A stretch of DNA of 64,000 nucleotides from Antitrichia curtipendula (lineage: Eukaryota > Streptophyta > Bryopsida > Hypnales > Leucodontaceae): positions 25,978,001-26,042,000 of the forward strand of contig OX579635.1 of NCBI GenBank assembly GCA_951230915.1. The letters are read 5' to 3'. This document shows, piece after piece, positions 1-13,926 of the stretch. Below the pieces are notes generated by a model. That model saw only the letters and a program-made list of their open reading frames with translations, searched no databases and was not told the DNA's origin. A program made the position numbers and the translations under genes. Position 1 is the first letter of the stretch. Each line of letters begins with the position of its first letter.

Positions 1-2
1 GT

Positions 3-911
3 GAAGAAGTTGTAGCTGAGGAATCATTCCGTGACTGTGGCGACTCCAATCTACAAGCATGGCAAGTTCAAGAGATTTATGATGAAGAAATTGGAGCATT
101 ACCAAAATGCACCCAATATTATGTGGATATTACAGGTGACAATGAAAATCACAATATGGGCAATGTAGAAGATACAGATGAAGACTATCCACATGAAGAA
201 GAACCCAAGCATGGTCAACAAAAAAATTTCCAACTACCAAAGACTATATTATCTGTTGTCTAGAAGACTCCAAAGTATGGAAAGCCTGTTATTGATTATT
301 CCAAATCAATTTGGATGACACAAGGCGATTATTTGAAATCATTGGAGGAGATTGCCAGTCGAAAAGAAGAAATTGCACAAGAGAAGGAGAGAAAACGATT
401 AGACATCCAATTGCATAAAGTGAAAAAAGATGCTGACAAAAAAGAAAAGGAAGTAGCAAAGTTGGAGAAGCAATCTCTGATGAAGGCAAAGAAGATACAC
501 AAAGACGCATAGTCTGCTAAGGCTATAGCATCATATGGTGAGAATTTACATGCTTTAATAAAAACAAATACAAGTGTGCAAACATGGAAAAGTCCATATT
601 GTGGTTTTCCTCCTCCAATTTGTAAGGAGAACCAAAGGCTAGCAATTGCCAGACTTCAAGCGAAGAGAAAGCAAGAAAGTACACAACACTTATCAGCATT
701 GTTCGAAGTTCCAAAACCCTGGCTTGGTCTGCATAGCAATTTCTCCTATTTTAATCAATGTTGGCAAAATTTTGATAACTTCAGTAATCACCGCTTTCTA
801 GCCGAGAGGATCCTTCCCAAGGTAGTCTGTGGACCAGCAGCAGATGAATTGAAGTTTTTGAAAGGTGCCAGGAAGAATTTTTTTTTGATATATTATAAGG
901 CAATATTATAA
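3..911 (+). pseudogene. Decayed lysine/glutamate-rich ORF (unknown family, probably transposon-derived)
   Basis: One reading frame runs from the window edge to a TAA at 909-911 and is broken by only two TAG codons, at 261-263 and 510-512. Text on either side of both stops continues with the same character: an acidic stretch, then a Lys/Glu-rich probable coiled coil (about 330-510, with KEEIAQEKERKR and DKKEKEVAKLEK), then a basic tail around 630-690. I do not recognise the family. The continuous frame with isolated amber codons suggests recent decay of a real protein, possibly a transposon accessory protein, and the 5' end lies outside the window. Each TAG could come from CAG by one C-to-T change. 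Confidence 0.45.
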
Positions 912-1130
912 GAAGGCAAGTTGCAAATGCAGAATAATAAAGGAGGAATAGGAAGAGTGTTTACTTTAATAGGGTCCGAAGATGAGTAAGCACTGACTTG
1001 CATAGCCTATCTTTGTTCCATTATTGTCATGTTGGAACTTCAATGGTAATTGACATCAAATAGGAAAATGTCACAGAACAGTAGTTGACATTAGACAAGG
1101 CAAGGAACATTTTTTGAAAGAAGAGAATCA

Positions 1131-1557
1131 GAAAAAAGGAAAAAACGGATAGAAATTTTACCTCTACACCTGTTGTGTCGACTTGGAGATGGTTCTATGA
1201 TGATGCCATTTTACAGAGATAGCAGGCCTACAAGTTGACGCACACACTAAACCAAGATGAACATCAGATGTGCATGGATGATTTTGTGAAGGAAGAAGCA
1301 AATTAGAAAGAAAAAAGACACATATATTATCTTCGTAGCTATTGTGTTGATTTGGAGATGCTTCGGTGATGATCCTGTTTTATACAAACAACAAATGTGT
1401 AAGTTGATCCACACTATATACAAAGATGGACATTAGATGTGCATGGACAATTTTGTAAAGGAAGCAAATTAGAAGAAGGAAAATGAGAACATAAATTTTA
1501 CCTCTGTAGCCGCTGTGACGGCTTGGAGATACTTCTGTGATGATTCCATTTCTAACA
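1131..1557. repeat. Degenerate tandem repeat, about 170 bp x 2.5
   Basis: Three successive blocks start near 1131, 1306 and 1476 and share ordered landmarks: ATTTTACCTCT, GACTTGGAGAT or a variant, a GATGATnCC box, AGATGnACAT, GTGCATGGA and AAGCAAATTAGA. The third block stops after the GATGATTCCATTT box. No coding frame survives across the units. Confidence 0.6.
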
Positions 1558-3663
1558 ATTACGATGGCACAATATTTGATCGAAGAATTGTGATGTTACA
1601 AGATGATAGATGAGTACCTAATGATTAGATGCAATCGAAGACATTGTTGGCAGAGGCTTTGACGTATGTGAATATTTGCCACTTGTGTTCAAACTTCTAG
1701 GGACTGAATCTTCTCAAAGTTTTCTTTGATTGGATAAATGGCTCTCAATCTGTGTTGTGGCTAGCTCAATGGAATTATAACGAAGAATGAAATAACGACA
1801 ATTACAAATTAGTTGAGCATATTCTTACCCACATGATGCTTTTGGCATTGGCCAAGCTAATTTGGGATTTTGATTTGTTAGTATCATTGTGGTCGATTTC
1901 ATCTTGCAAGATATGTAGCATGTCTCTCATGCTCAGCGACCGGTCCCCTCTGGCTCTGCTGGTGGTGCTCCGAAATTATGTACCTGTCAAAGTCGTCTAT
2001 GCAGATCGACGATCCAACCCTCAAAGATGCAGTCCCGATCCAGCCTTGACGTCGAACCAGCCGTCGGCAATGCAACCCCAATCCAGTCCAGAAGTTGAAC
2101 CAGCTCTTGATGATGCATTGATGCAGCCCCGCTCCAGCCCACAAGTCGAACCACGTGGGCTCCGGAATGAAATTGCCAAGGTAGAATGCAGTCGGACGCA
2201 CTTTAGAGGAGCTTCATCGATTTCTCAAATTTCCTGGCTCTAGAGCATCTGGTAGACAACAATTTTTTTGTGTCCTTCAAGTAGCCACTAAAATGTTGGT
2301 TCAGAACAAGCCATGACATGATATTGGAGAAGAGCATGCCTAAGTGCGACTTGATCTTGAATTTGTGGTTGTAAGGCAGTGGGCGAAGTAGATGAGCCAT
2401 TTCTTCTTCCCGAACATGATGAGTCGCTTCAATACGCTTCTGGAAGATTTGTACTTGCTAGGTTTTCTCACCACTATCCTAACCAGAATGACCAACACCG
2501 TTGTTGCCAAGACCTGCAAGACGGTCGGCTATTGTTAGATTACTGCAAAGAAAATACAAGACCTATTCCCTATCAAATTTAGGAACCAGATAGACAATAT
2601 GCAGCAATACTAATAGGTGAGGGGAGAGAGACGATATGCAACAAGCAGGCTGTGATGGTGCCACAATGACATTGAAGATGATCCCATGTTCATGAAGCTC
2701 GGAGTCCGATCCAGGGAGTCTATGAGCGGTGTAGCCAAAACGACATCGAGGTCTCTAGTCCAGATGCAGGCAACAACAATGGTAGCAGAACAACATTGAC
2801 AATGATCGGAGATCCATGAAGCTCGACAGTCCACACGCAGGCAGAAATAGTGGTGCGACAAGGAGTTCAGTGCGGAGAAGGTAGCAACAATCGCTTAGAA
2901 GAATGGCTAACTCCACCTCCGAGCTTATGCATGGACCCTGAACCCCAACGGTCATTGATGAATGAAGGACATCCATCCAGTCCAATGGAGAGCTTTTTCT
3001 ACATAGGGCACCAATTTTTGAAATACGACACTTTTTGAAAATGGATTTCAAGGGGCCTCGCTTTAAAGATCTTAGCTAGCGCTTTCTACAATAGGCGTGA
3101 CCCGTTACTACTTTACAGCTACTTGGTTTATTGATCTGTCTCAGGCTGCTTCAGTTTCTCAGTTTGACTACTCAATTGTTCGCACGTTGGTGCTTCATTC
3201 ACAGCATAGGATCCATTTCACTATCACAGTTGCTGCATTTTGGAACGTACTTCATGCATAATGTATCGTTTCTTCTTGGTAAAGTGATATCAATTTATCA
3301 GATTCTGGATGTCTATCTTTTCTCACGCCTAGTGTCATGAATAGGTTCCTACGGCTCTTTTCTGTGGAAATTCATTACTAATTCATGGAAGCTCAGAAAA
3401 ATGTGGCAGCACTTCCAGTTGATTCCACAACAGTTTTTCTTCCTATCGAAATTCACTAAAAATTATTTTGATTCTCAGAAGACCACAAAATTTACCAATC
3501 AATCCTTAAAGGGACGCTTTACAAGCACACTACCTTATTGACATTTGTAATGTATTTATGCCGAGACTAATCTATGTCTTGTTATCTAGAGTTATAGAAC
3601 AAAAATACATCAGAAAAAATTTCAAGCTTCAAAAGAGACTATAAGTTTTGGATGGCAATAGTG
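1558..3663. other. No gene recognised
   Basis: Short ORFs only. A part at about 2020-2170 is richer in GC and contains three loose copies of a CCAGnC...GTCGAACCA-like motif, but there is no recognisable protein in any frame. Confidence 0.4.
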
Positions 3664-3852
3664 CAATTAGAGAAAAAATGATGTTTTAAAAAATATATAT
3701 ATTTGGAAAATGACATGGCACTACTAGTGCCACATTAGATTTAATATTGTTTTAATCTTCTTTTTTTCAAATTTTTTTTTTATATTTGCACTGCGGGGGT
3801 GCCAAAAATTAATAGTTAATGGCCCTTTGTAGGGGTCAAATTTTTTCTAATG
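3664..3852. mobile_element. CATTAG-family MITE (degenerate copy)
   Basis: The right end reads GGCCCTTTGTAGGGGTCAAA followed by TTTTTTCTAATG, nearly the same as the right ends at 60670 and 62767. The proposed left end, CAATTAGAGAAAAAAT, is weaker. Inside is the short hairpin GGCACTACTAGTGCC followed by ACATTAG. It is noncoding. Confidence 0.45.
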
Positions 3853-6800
3853 TCGTTATATTACCTAAGAAGCTCAATGTACAAGATTTTAACTTAGTAA
3901 AACATATTTTATAATATAATAAAGACTAATAATAGGATTAATTATTATTAAAGCAATGAATTATATTATACATGGGAAGCTTAAAGTAAAAAAAAAGGCA
4001 AATTGAGCTTGCTTACTTATATTTAGTGTTGCCGACAAGATTAAAAAATGATTTTTAGATGATTTTGAGACATTTGTTGGATGAACATGGAATGATGAAT
4101 TTCATTCAATTTTATTTGAGAAGGATTTTCATTAGTCATGCCACCTCTTCAAGCTAAATTCTAATCATTTAAGATATTTTTGGATATTGCATAGGGTCAC
4201 AAGTACAAAAAGAGTAGTAAAAATGATTCATCATATAATATATTTTTTATATTTTCTATTCTTTTTACTTAAACTAAATTTAGACCACAAAAGTGAGTTT
4301 GAGATTAACTAATAAAATGAAGCCTACCAAGTCTAACTTCTATTCCTCTTTGAATTTTTGGAAAATTTTAAAAACTGAGTGTTTTATTAAATTTTAAAAC
4401 CTGGCATGTATTACCATGGTGTAGCAAAAATGTCTAAATTTAGATACATGAATGAATTTAATTTATTATAATGTTCTTCATTGTACTTTGCACCTTTGAT
4501 AAAATAATTAGAATTTTTAATACATTTTGTAGTTGATATAAATTTCTTTTAGAATCCTTCAAGAAACCATAGTAATTTTGAATTTTCATTAAAATTTGGC
4601 TTTGTTGAATGAGTAATTTTTGTTGAAAGAACAATTTTGGCAATGGTGGCATTTTCTCATTTTACCTTAGTTTTTTTTATTATAGTACATTTTTTTAAAG
4701 CCCTTGTTCTCTACTCCAAGATCAATAATGTCAAAGATGTTAAATCTTGAGTATTGTACTTCCGGCCTAGCTAATCAAGGTTGAAATTAAAAGTCAATTT
4801 ATAATGAAAAATGTCAAGTAGTCTAAATCCTACAACTACCTACCATGTCTGTCTATCTGCCCACTCTGCACTTGTTAGTTTTGAGAGACCATATACTGAA
4901 AGTACACCAAAACTAGTTCATATCAAAGATACTAGAATGCTTGTTGCATTAATTGTAGTGATAGTCACAACCCTTATCCAAAATAAACCAACACCAGAAA
5001 ATCAAATGATGCCAAGTGAAAATTCTTAGTTCACTCCAACAAAGACACAAGGATAACTACATGATTGTAGCCCATTTCACTCCCCCCTTAATATCCTCTT
5101 GGTTGGAGAGCAAATCTGGCTGACAACAACAATTGTAGTGCTTTAACAACGGTATTCATATTGGACACACATGGCTACAATAGTTTCCATCTAATATCCA
5201 AATTCACATAGACCGTTAGAGCCATTACCATGGAAAATGTTTAAAGATCTATCACATAGAAAAGTAGTTTAGAATTTTATAGTTTTGAAACCATCATAGA
5301 ATATTTTTGTTATTGTGAGGAAGATGATAAATTGAATATTTGTGCACAAAGGTCTACAAGATGAGCCTCTCCTTAGCAACAACCTTTGTAGGATACTCAA
5401 ACCTCAATTTTGGATCAACTCACTGCTTCATTATGTCTTCACTAAGTATTGGTATTGCCTACAAGAGTACTCACTTGTAGGTGAAGAATCTTCAACAACC
5501 CTCTACATAATAGTAGGAATTGCTTCAATTGCCTTTAAACATCAAAACGTGTATTAATCTAGAGTCCAAATAGAAGACTTACTACAGTTTTAAAGCCTCA
5601 ATCATTCAATTCATTCAATTCCTAAGAATAAATCAACAAACCCTCTACATCAATAAAACCAAAGGCTACAATTCAGAATCCTAGTATCAAAGTAATGGTT
5701 AAAAGATTGCGCTTAAAGGTCAATATATTGTAATAACAAAGGAAAAATCTAGAATGTCCTCAAGATTTTGTATTTGATCACCAATGCAATTTATGAACAA
5801 CAATTAAAGAAGGAATGGAATCATAAAAAACAAAAACAAAGACACAACAATTCAAGGTCCAATTGTAATATCCTAATTCATAAAGGAATTCTAGAGGTCT
5901 ACAACCTAAGGTGCAGATACATAATCCCTATCTCCATAACAATTGCATTGACAAGCATGATTTTCTCATAGCTACTGTTGGAAACATCAAACCCTAATTT
6001 TTCTTAAACATCACAGTATAAGGCCTACAAACAAAACGCAAAAATATATAGTATAAAAAATTTACAAACCAAAGAATGGTTAGGAACACTATAACAACTA
6101 AAGATTGACTGTAAAACTAAACCATATAAATGTAACTCACTAGGCAATCCTCATATCGCTTTTAACACTTTTCTTATCTTAGCTATTGCAATTCAACTTT
6201 ATCTTCACCTCAAGCTTCTGTATATACTCACAGTCACAACTTTTGGCAAAACTCATTGCTCTTGACTTAGCTCTCATGGTTGCCATTGCGATAGCCTTTG
6301 AAGCATTTTACTCTTAGACCAACATTCAAGAATTTTTTGCATTCTTGTAATTTACTAGGCATTCCTTATATCACGTATAATACTTTCTCTTTACAACTCT
6401 TCCATCACAACTTCATCTTCACCTCCAACTTGTGTATAAATTCATTGTCACAACTCTTGTCAAAATGCATTGCCATTGCTACAACTTTTATAGTTGCTAT
6501 GGCCTTCCTAGTGTTTTGTTCCTTGCTCAACGTTTAGGATTTTCTCAATGTTTGTTCCCTGATGTTAATATACTCCTTGGAGTCAAAGTTCCCTTGTTGG
6601 AAGAGCTTAAGTGTCTTCTAATGGGTCCCATAAAAATTTAATGATGACTTTTAAACAATAGTTGAAAGTGTTATCCATAGATTATATTCATACAATTAAA
6701 TCATGTAATATACTAACCAATATTCTTCAACAAAATTTGAAATTTATAGTTGGATTTTAAAATTTATTTATTTATTATCATTTTATTTAATTTACCTTTA

Positions 6801-7283
6801 TAGAGTCATTTTCTATTTGAAAAGTTATTTTTTGAGGCCAAACGTATTTCTATCCTTTGAACTTAACAATATTGTAATGAATAGTTTTGAAAATTTATAC
6901 TCACTCCGTCTTGAAATATATCCCGGGTTTCTTAGAAAGCATTGGATTAACTTGGAATGTGCTAATATTTCAATGGGAATTCCTAATTGTTGTAGCATTT
7001 AGTCAATCCTAGTAGGCCTAAGAGTTTGGAAGCCAAAAGTCAAGCATAGTATGTTAGAAAAAAGTTGCAAATTCAACTTTTTTATAATAATATCTTTAAC
7101 TGGCCCTGGTAAAATGAACGTCGATGCAATTCCTAACAACTTTGGTGCCTTTGACTCTAAGCAAGTCCTTTGCATCCCATGTCATAGAGTTCCAATGTTC
7201 AAACTTTCGGAAGTTGGTGTCAATGAACTTTGAGGAAGTTGCTCTCACTGTCAATTTTGATGAGCTGCCTTCAACGTTTTCCA
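3853..7283. other. AT-rich intergenic sequence, no gene seen
   Basis: All ORFs are short and have random composition. Around 6898 an ACTCACTCCGTCTTGAAATA stretch resembles a Stowaway-type terminus, but I found no partner end. Confidence 0.4.
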
Positions 7284-8208
7284 CACTACAAGAAAATGAT
7301 GGCAAAACAACTAGCATAAACAATTGCAAAGCAATCATTGTGGTCACAATTTGACTACAAAACAACTTTGGAGCCCTAGAATCATTTCAGTCAAGTCGTT
7401 TATGTAAACGATTGCTAATGTATTATCAACATCCATTTGTACCTTGGATGTATAAATGGATGAGAGATAGTTACCATTGAACTAGTAAAAAAAGTTTAGC
7501 TTAAAGAAATGGCTACTATGCTGCCATGTGGAAAGTGCTCCCCCCTTTCATCCTATGTGAACATCCATGTGGTCAATCATTTGCAAGTGATTTTGAAATT
7601 ACAACAGATCGATTTGATGGAATCTTTACATTGTTTAGATGGACTGACACGTGGCAAGTCATTCCGTAGCCATCTTGAAGTAACATGGTTTACGATTCAA
7701 GTCACTCTCTAAAGATGTGAAAAATCATTTTCAAGTTGCATCGATATGTGCAAAAAAGAGTGTAACGGGGAGTAGTCATTATAGAGTTGCATACAAGTAT
7801 ATTTAAAGTTCCATGGAAATATACCATTCATATATTACACCATAAACCATATGCCATATACCATGTTTGGCAAAACATATTAAATGGCTTCCAAATTCAC
7901 ATAGTGTGTGAGTATGAGGAGATGAATTGACAAGCTCTTCATACAAGTGGGGTGGTAGAGGCAAGACAGACCATGTGGGATATGTAAAATGCAAGAATTG
8001 TGTTACATGTAGTATTTCAGACCTCATTTAGGCATAGTAAATTTTTCTTTTTCAAAAAACTTTGAAGTTACAAAAGTTGGAAAATCAATCTCTCTTTCAT
8101 CACTAAAAATCTATTTTAGATTTTGAGCCTCAAATCAAAAGTTATGGACAAATTGAGAAAGCAAATTGAAAATGATACTTTCGCTTTACCATAAGTCATT
8201 TTGTAGTG
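7284..8208. mobile_element. Possible non-autonomous CACTA element
   Basis: The left end is CACTACAAGAAAATGATGGC. The right end, read on the minus strand, is CACTACAAAATGACTTATGG. Both begin CACTACAA and then AATGA, as in the better-defined CACTA elements at 31.7-39.5 kb. The 3 bp flanks (CCA and GTA) do not match, so the boundaries are unproven. No ORF inside is recognisable. Confidence 0.3.
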
Positions 8209-10540
8209 GTAGTATAGTCATAACGTAATTGTCCATGGAAGGCAAAAGCACATGTGAGCGACTTTCAAAATATTGCCAATGTCAAATTCTACACTGGACA
8301 ATTGAAGTTACAGAATTGAGTGAACCTCCAATGTTTTTACATTCACATTGAAATAAAGCGTGGTTGCAAGGCATGGCTATGTTCTACGCATCGTTGTCTA
8401 CGTTCTAGTCCTAATACTAAACGCACTACTATGAGAGCCAAACTTGGAGGTCATGCATACACATGACCACAATAGTTTGCATAGTAGCTCCACCGTAGAG
8501 ACTTATTATCGTAAATTGTGTCATTGTCAAACATTTTCATAGTAATTCCGGAATGCCTAAAAGAACTAATATAAGAAATCCCTCACTATGTGCTTTTTGT
8601 AATCCCTACAAATTCAAAGTTGAATCATATTAGCTATTCATAAGTTATTTAAACTCTAAAGGACCAAATTGTGTTTTTTGGCAATGTCATAGCAATTTTG
8701 GGCTACTCACTACAATGGAATCTTTAATTTATTTCTTAAAAAATTTCACACAACATAGAGACAAGTTTTTTTGTCAAGGTGTAACAATTTTCATAACTTT
8801 TGACTTCATGGTCAAAAAGTTATTACATGATATTTTTCTCAACTGGGTAGCCTGGACATACAAAAAAAAATCACTTTTTTCAAAACCAAAAATTTAGAAT
8901 TTTTTTTTTTAGATTTATATATAAACAAAAAGCTTTAAATCATTCCATTTTGATCAATGAGATAAAAGTTATGAGGAATTTTAGTTTGCAAGCATTTATG
9001 GATTCTCTATTCTAAAATAAACTTTGAAGTCGTTTATTTCACTCAATTTTCAATGTTTTTGGAAAAAAATAAAATCATAAGATTATTGTTTATTACAATA
9101 TTGCAATCATTGGGATTGGAATTTTTCAATTCCATAATTAAATTGTTAACAATTTAGTATTTTGAATCATTCTCTACTTTTTTCTACTTATTATTTTTTT
9201 CCTATATGTTGTACAATTCCAAATTAATGAAATGATTTGAAACTTTTCAAGCATGTAGCCAACTTGGCTTGAAAAATGAGTTCAAAGAAGCACCACCATT
9301 TTGGACATTTTTTCATACAAATGTGACCTTGTGCAGTGCAACTGCCTTGTTTTTTTTGTAGGGCTCAAAAAAAGATTTTTGTCAATTCTTGCAATCTACA
9401 AGGTGGAAATTTCTAAATTTTTTTCCACATCTTTTCAACCAACATACTACAAGACCCTACGGTTACAAATGTCCAAATAAGTTTTTATTCTAAAAGTTGG
9501 TACTTATACTAGAAATGATAGTTTCGGAGCCTTTTTGACGAAAACATAGTCAAGGAACTTTAGGAATTAATAATAGTGGTAGAAATTACCATCAATAATT
9601 GCTTCCATATTTGTAGGAGATTAAATAAATTATACATGAAAATTCAAGGAAGAAAGTAATATATACCACTAATAAGGAAAAGCCATCATGAATTCATTGG
9701 TTTAGGGTGGTCTAACTAATCTATTGAAGTCACACCCTAATCTTCAATGACATGATTGTGCATTTGCATTGCAATAGTCTTAAATTTTTTCTATTATTTA
9801 AATGAGTGCATACTCAAAGTAAATAGGAGCTAAGGCACTTTAATTTATTTGTGGGTCGAGGAGGTCACTTCCCTTTATATTTTGTAACCACTTGCGTTGA
9901 TTAGATATTTGTTTGGGGGCTATTTACCTAGTAATTATGATTTTAAGGGACCCTTTTATTAAAAGAAAGCTACTTGATTATAATTTTAAGCACCCTATAG
10001 GTAATTATAAATGAAAATATAGCTTCAATCTTAACATGCTATAGTACTTATAAACTTTAGGAATTTTATCTAGTTTGATAATGAATAATTTTAGGATGAA
10101 AGTTTGGTGACTTTATAGGCCCTAAAATTATAAAATTTGTTATTATGAACTCCCAATTTATAAACACTCCAATTTATAACAAGTTGCCAACTTCCTACAA
10201 CGTTTTACATTACTTAAAGGCAATTAAAATAGGAACTTTTAATAATAACTATGTCAACAATCAAATCTTTTTTTACATCTCATCATATATATTTCAATTG
10301 ACAATTGGATTTGACATCAAATTTGATAATGCAACAATCAAAATGCATTATAACTCAAGGAAGTGTTCAAAAACACAAAACATTCATTATAAATTTAGTC
10401 AAAAACATCCAAGATACTACCACTAAAGTCAATTGCACATCCAATAATTGTTGGCAATTGTCATGTCATCAGAATGTAATATAATAAGGCACTCACTATT
10501 GTTAATGTAAGCAACAAATGTTAATTAAAAATTTATCAAT
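8209..10540. other. AT-rich intergenic sequence, no gene seen
   Basis: No credible ORF, splice pattern or terminal repeat pair was found. Most of this tract is poly-A/T rich. Confidence 0.4.
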
Positions 10541-10992
10541 TAAAATTTGTCCAAATTTCTATTTAACTCAAAAGTCACTCTCATTTATAAACTTCACAAT
10601 AATGATATGTGAGTCTGCTCTTGATTTGAAGGTTGCAAGAGAGAGGTGAGGACATTGAATATTGCTAGATCACTTTACTTTTATTTTTGAAAATTTAACC
10701 ACAATTCTATTTAATTCAAACTTTAGTCTCATTCATAAACTTTACAATAATTATATGAGAATTTTTTTTGATATGAAAGAATGCAACATTGTTTAATCTC
10801 TTTACTTGTCACTATACTTTTGTTTTTGAAAATTGAACCAAACTTTTTTTTAACTCAAAAGTCATTCTCACTCATAAACTTCACAATAATTATGTGAGTC
10901 TAATATTTATGATATAAATGGTTGCCATAGAGAGGTGATGATATCAAAAATTGATGAATTTTTTTACTTTTATTTTTGAATTTAAACCAAAA
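10541..10992. repeat. Degenerate tandem repeat, about 150 bp x 3
   Basis: Three consecutive units begin near 10541, 10695 and 10839. Each carries, in order, TTTAACTCAAA or a variant, TCTCATTTATAAAC or a variant, TTCACAATAATTAT, TATGAG or GTGAG, and finally TTACTTTTATTTTTGAA. The copies differ by many substitutions, so the duplication is old. Confidence 0.6.
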
Positions 10993-11496
10993 TTGTATTT
11001 AATTCTAAAGGCGCACATCCTCAAAAATTTGATTTTTGAATGTGCATAATCCGATTTAAATATATACTATGATCTTCTAATTCCACCATTGAATGATTAT
11101 TTTATTTTGACAAAATATCCCCACTCCAATTGAGAATATAATTGTATAATTAGATTTTATTTTAATCCATTTTATTTTGTTGGTAGAAAGGTGCCTGAAA
11201 TCCAATGCATCTAGCTACAATACCAATGCATTAAATGGTTAAAAACGTATTCTTTTTCATTCCTTTATTAGAAGGACCAAGAATTATACTCATCTTAAAA
11301 TTAATTTTTTTTTCTTCTCTAATTTTATTCACACTAATTTATATCTAGTTTTTGTTTTTTAAATTAAGAGATTTTCCAATATCTTGTTTTACATATAATG
11401 GTGTTTCAAGAATTAAATCTAGGCTAAAGTAGATCCAAATCATTTATAAATTTTTCCTCCAATCAATAAAATGCATCCTATAGTTTAGCTCACGTG
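10993..11496. other. AT-rich spacer, nothing recognised
   Basis: No ORF or repeat pair was detected between the tandem repeat and the MITE that starts at 11497. Confidence 0.4.
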
Positions 11497-11848
11497 CATT
11501 AGATGTTTTTCAGTTTCTGTGGAAGGTCGTTTCAGGCTTGTAATCATTCCTGAAACGGCCCTCCATAATTAAAATAAATTACTAAATAAATTTAGTTATT
11601 TATTTAAATTTAAATTTATTATTATTATTTAAATTATTAAATTTTTATTTTTATTTATTTTTATTATTTAAATTATTAAATTTATTTTTCAAAAAATAAT
11701 ACTTAGGAAATAATTAAATATTATTTTCTAATGTGACAATAGTTATGCCACATCAGACTACTGATTTTGGGCTAATTTGATGTAGTTCCCACATTTCCAA
11801 CAATTCGAGAACTTGCAATCCTTTATGACCCCCAAATCTCATCTAATG
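11497..11848 (-). mobile_element. CATTAG-family MITE, long form (copy 1)
   Basis: The ends are CATTAGATG and CATCTAATG, an exact inverted pair. Read on the minus strand the element matches 62795-63066 along much of its length: GAGATTTGGGGGTC at the start, then CAGTCTGATGTGGCA and TATTGTCACAT as an internal hairpin, an A/T-rich centre made of AAATTTA and ATTATT units, and GGCCCTCC-type sequence near the far end. It is noncoding, 352 bp here against 272 bp in the other copy; the difference is mainly in the AT-rich centre. Confidence 0.7.
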
Positions 11849-12727
11849 GTTTTCTACTTTTCGTAGAGTAATCTCCCCAAGATTTGTGTCATCTTGATGA
11901 AGTTGCATCCATTAACAACGTGGCGCACAGAAACATCTTGAAGAATAGAACTATTTTATGCCAAAGTATCTAGCAAGGTGTAGTGACTAGTCAATCATCC
12001 CTATAATGAAACCAGGGTCGCTTGGAACATCTTTTTTCACCACATTTTTAGTAGTGGCCTCTCTATGTGTTTTTTTCCATCAATAAGCCAAAACTTCCCG
12101 AAGTCATGTGCCAGTTACATTTCAATCATTTTTTAGTCATACTGCAGTGAAGGTAAGTTACAACATATATCCCCCCTTGTCTTCAACTAGACCTCCAGAC
12201 TGGAATGCCACCCTGCCACATTAGAATGTCGACAACATTGTGAACAGAATGTGGCAGATGAAATTTGCCCTTATTCACTCTTCATCCTGCAATCGCGAAC
12301 GTGACTCTTCCTTCACTTGGATGTTGTGAAGTAAGCAACGTTGGTGCAATTAGGGAGCCCCAATCATTCTGAGGTCACATTTTTCATAAAGTCATTTTTT
12401 GCAATCACATATTTGCCCATTTTCTTGTAGGGCCAACACCTAGCCTAATTCTTCGTCGATCAACAATGTTCAACATTGAAGAAAATGACAAACCTTGCTA
12501 GGCATAAGGTTCCCGTCCAATTTTCTGAAGTCAACTTCAAGGCTCAAATTATGAGAACATAGTGATTTTGGTTTTGCAAACTAAAGTAGAAATTTATTCC
12601 TTCTCGATTTTTGTACAAGTGGCAAGTATCCTTGCAAGTATTAACATAACAATTCTCATCGATGCTTGCATTATTTATTGACAAAGTATGATTAGTGCTC
12701 TCAATCTCAATTTAGATCAACTAGCAC
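11849..12727. other. Intergenic, no gene recognised
   Basis: This stretch precedes the PIF/Harbinger insertion. No ORF of convincing composition was found. Confidence 0.4.
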
Positions 12728-13926
12728 TAAAGGTCTGTCCGCACTTGGCGTTAGGGGTCAGAAATGGAAGCGGTGGTAGGAGAACAAGTGACATGACATT
12801 CACACTTTGGATGGTTTGGAAATGGCGATCCTACACGGAAGTGGATGTGGCGCAGATGTGGCAGAAGAAAATTGCGATGCCTTGAAGGATGGGCTACAGA
12901 GCAAATTTTTTATTGCAAGTTGTTTTGTCTGATATTAAGTGAGACCTTGAATTGTTGAAAATGAAGATTTCAAGATTGTACAAGTGGTATTTGTTAATGG
13001 GGGATTGGGGGCCTCCATTAATTAAGATTGGCAGCTATAGGTTGTTGTTATCGTCACTTTGAAGGTTTGCGCTGCCACCTCTGGTATCAACAAGTCCACA
13101 AACCTACTGAAATACGAGAATCAAGTAATGCAATTGGGCAATGTGTCTCCAACATTGGGATTAAAGGAGACCCAACAAATGCGTCAACATTGTATCTAGT
13201 CATTTTGTAGCCAGCTACTATATGAGCGGTTTGCATTTTGTAGTGTGCCTTCGTCACCGGAATCACGTCCACCCTAGTGAATGCGGTCTACATGGTCTGC
13301 ATGCAAAAGATTCGTCAATTTCCTAGCATGTCATGAATTGCTGATCTACTTGAAGTTCACAATGTCATTGATGTGACAATGGTATTGAAAATTGAACGCA
13401 GGAAATGGAGAATTGGCCAAATCGTGGAACTTAGGTTTGTGCAACTGCAAAAGGTCTTCCCTCTGCTATTGGTGAATTATTGTCATGTGCATGAACGGCC
13501 AATGCTTGTCTTGCTAGAATGGCACCTGCAAAGCACATACACACACTCCGACAATCTAGTCAATGCATATATTGAATTCTACGTTGATTGGATTTTGTTT
13601 TGGATTGGTTAGCTTATCTGACAGTGAATGCAACACAACGAATGCGAACGTTGACTATTGTCCTCTCTCTCAGTAAGTATTGTCCTTGTCTGCCCTCTTG
13701 TAGTTGCAGCATCCACGTTCTCGTCTTTGTTGTTGTTGAACTTGCAATGAGTGGACACAATATTTTGTAATGCATGTGAGTGTTGCTATGCGTTCATCAG
13801 CATAGAGAATACTATGTGTACACGGCTAGCATGACGCGTTGATCATAGCACTTACATATTGCATGAATTTGTGTAGATGAATCCGTCGATAGGAGTCAGT
13901 TTGTAGAGTTTTTTGCAAATTCCACA

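Noticed and set aside
1833..2243. 136-codon ORF with Pro/Ser/Gln-rich tail
   Set aside because: No recognisable domain, and overlapping ORFs on the other strand are equally long.
6895..6925. Stowaway MITE terminus (CTCCGTCTTGAAATATA)
   Set aside because: Only one end found; no partner or TA duplication within several hundred bases.
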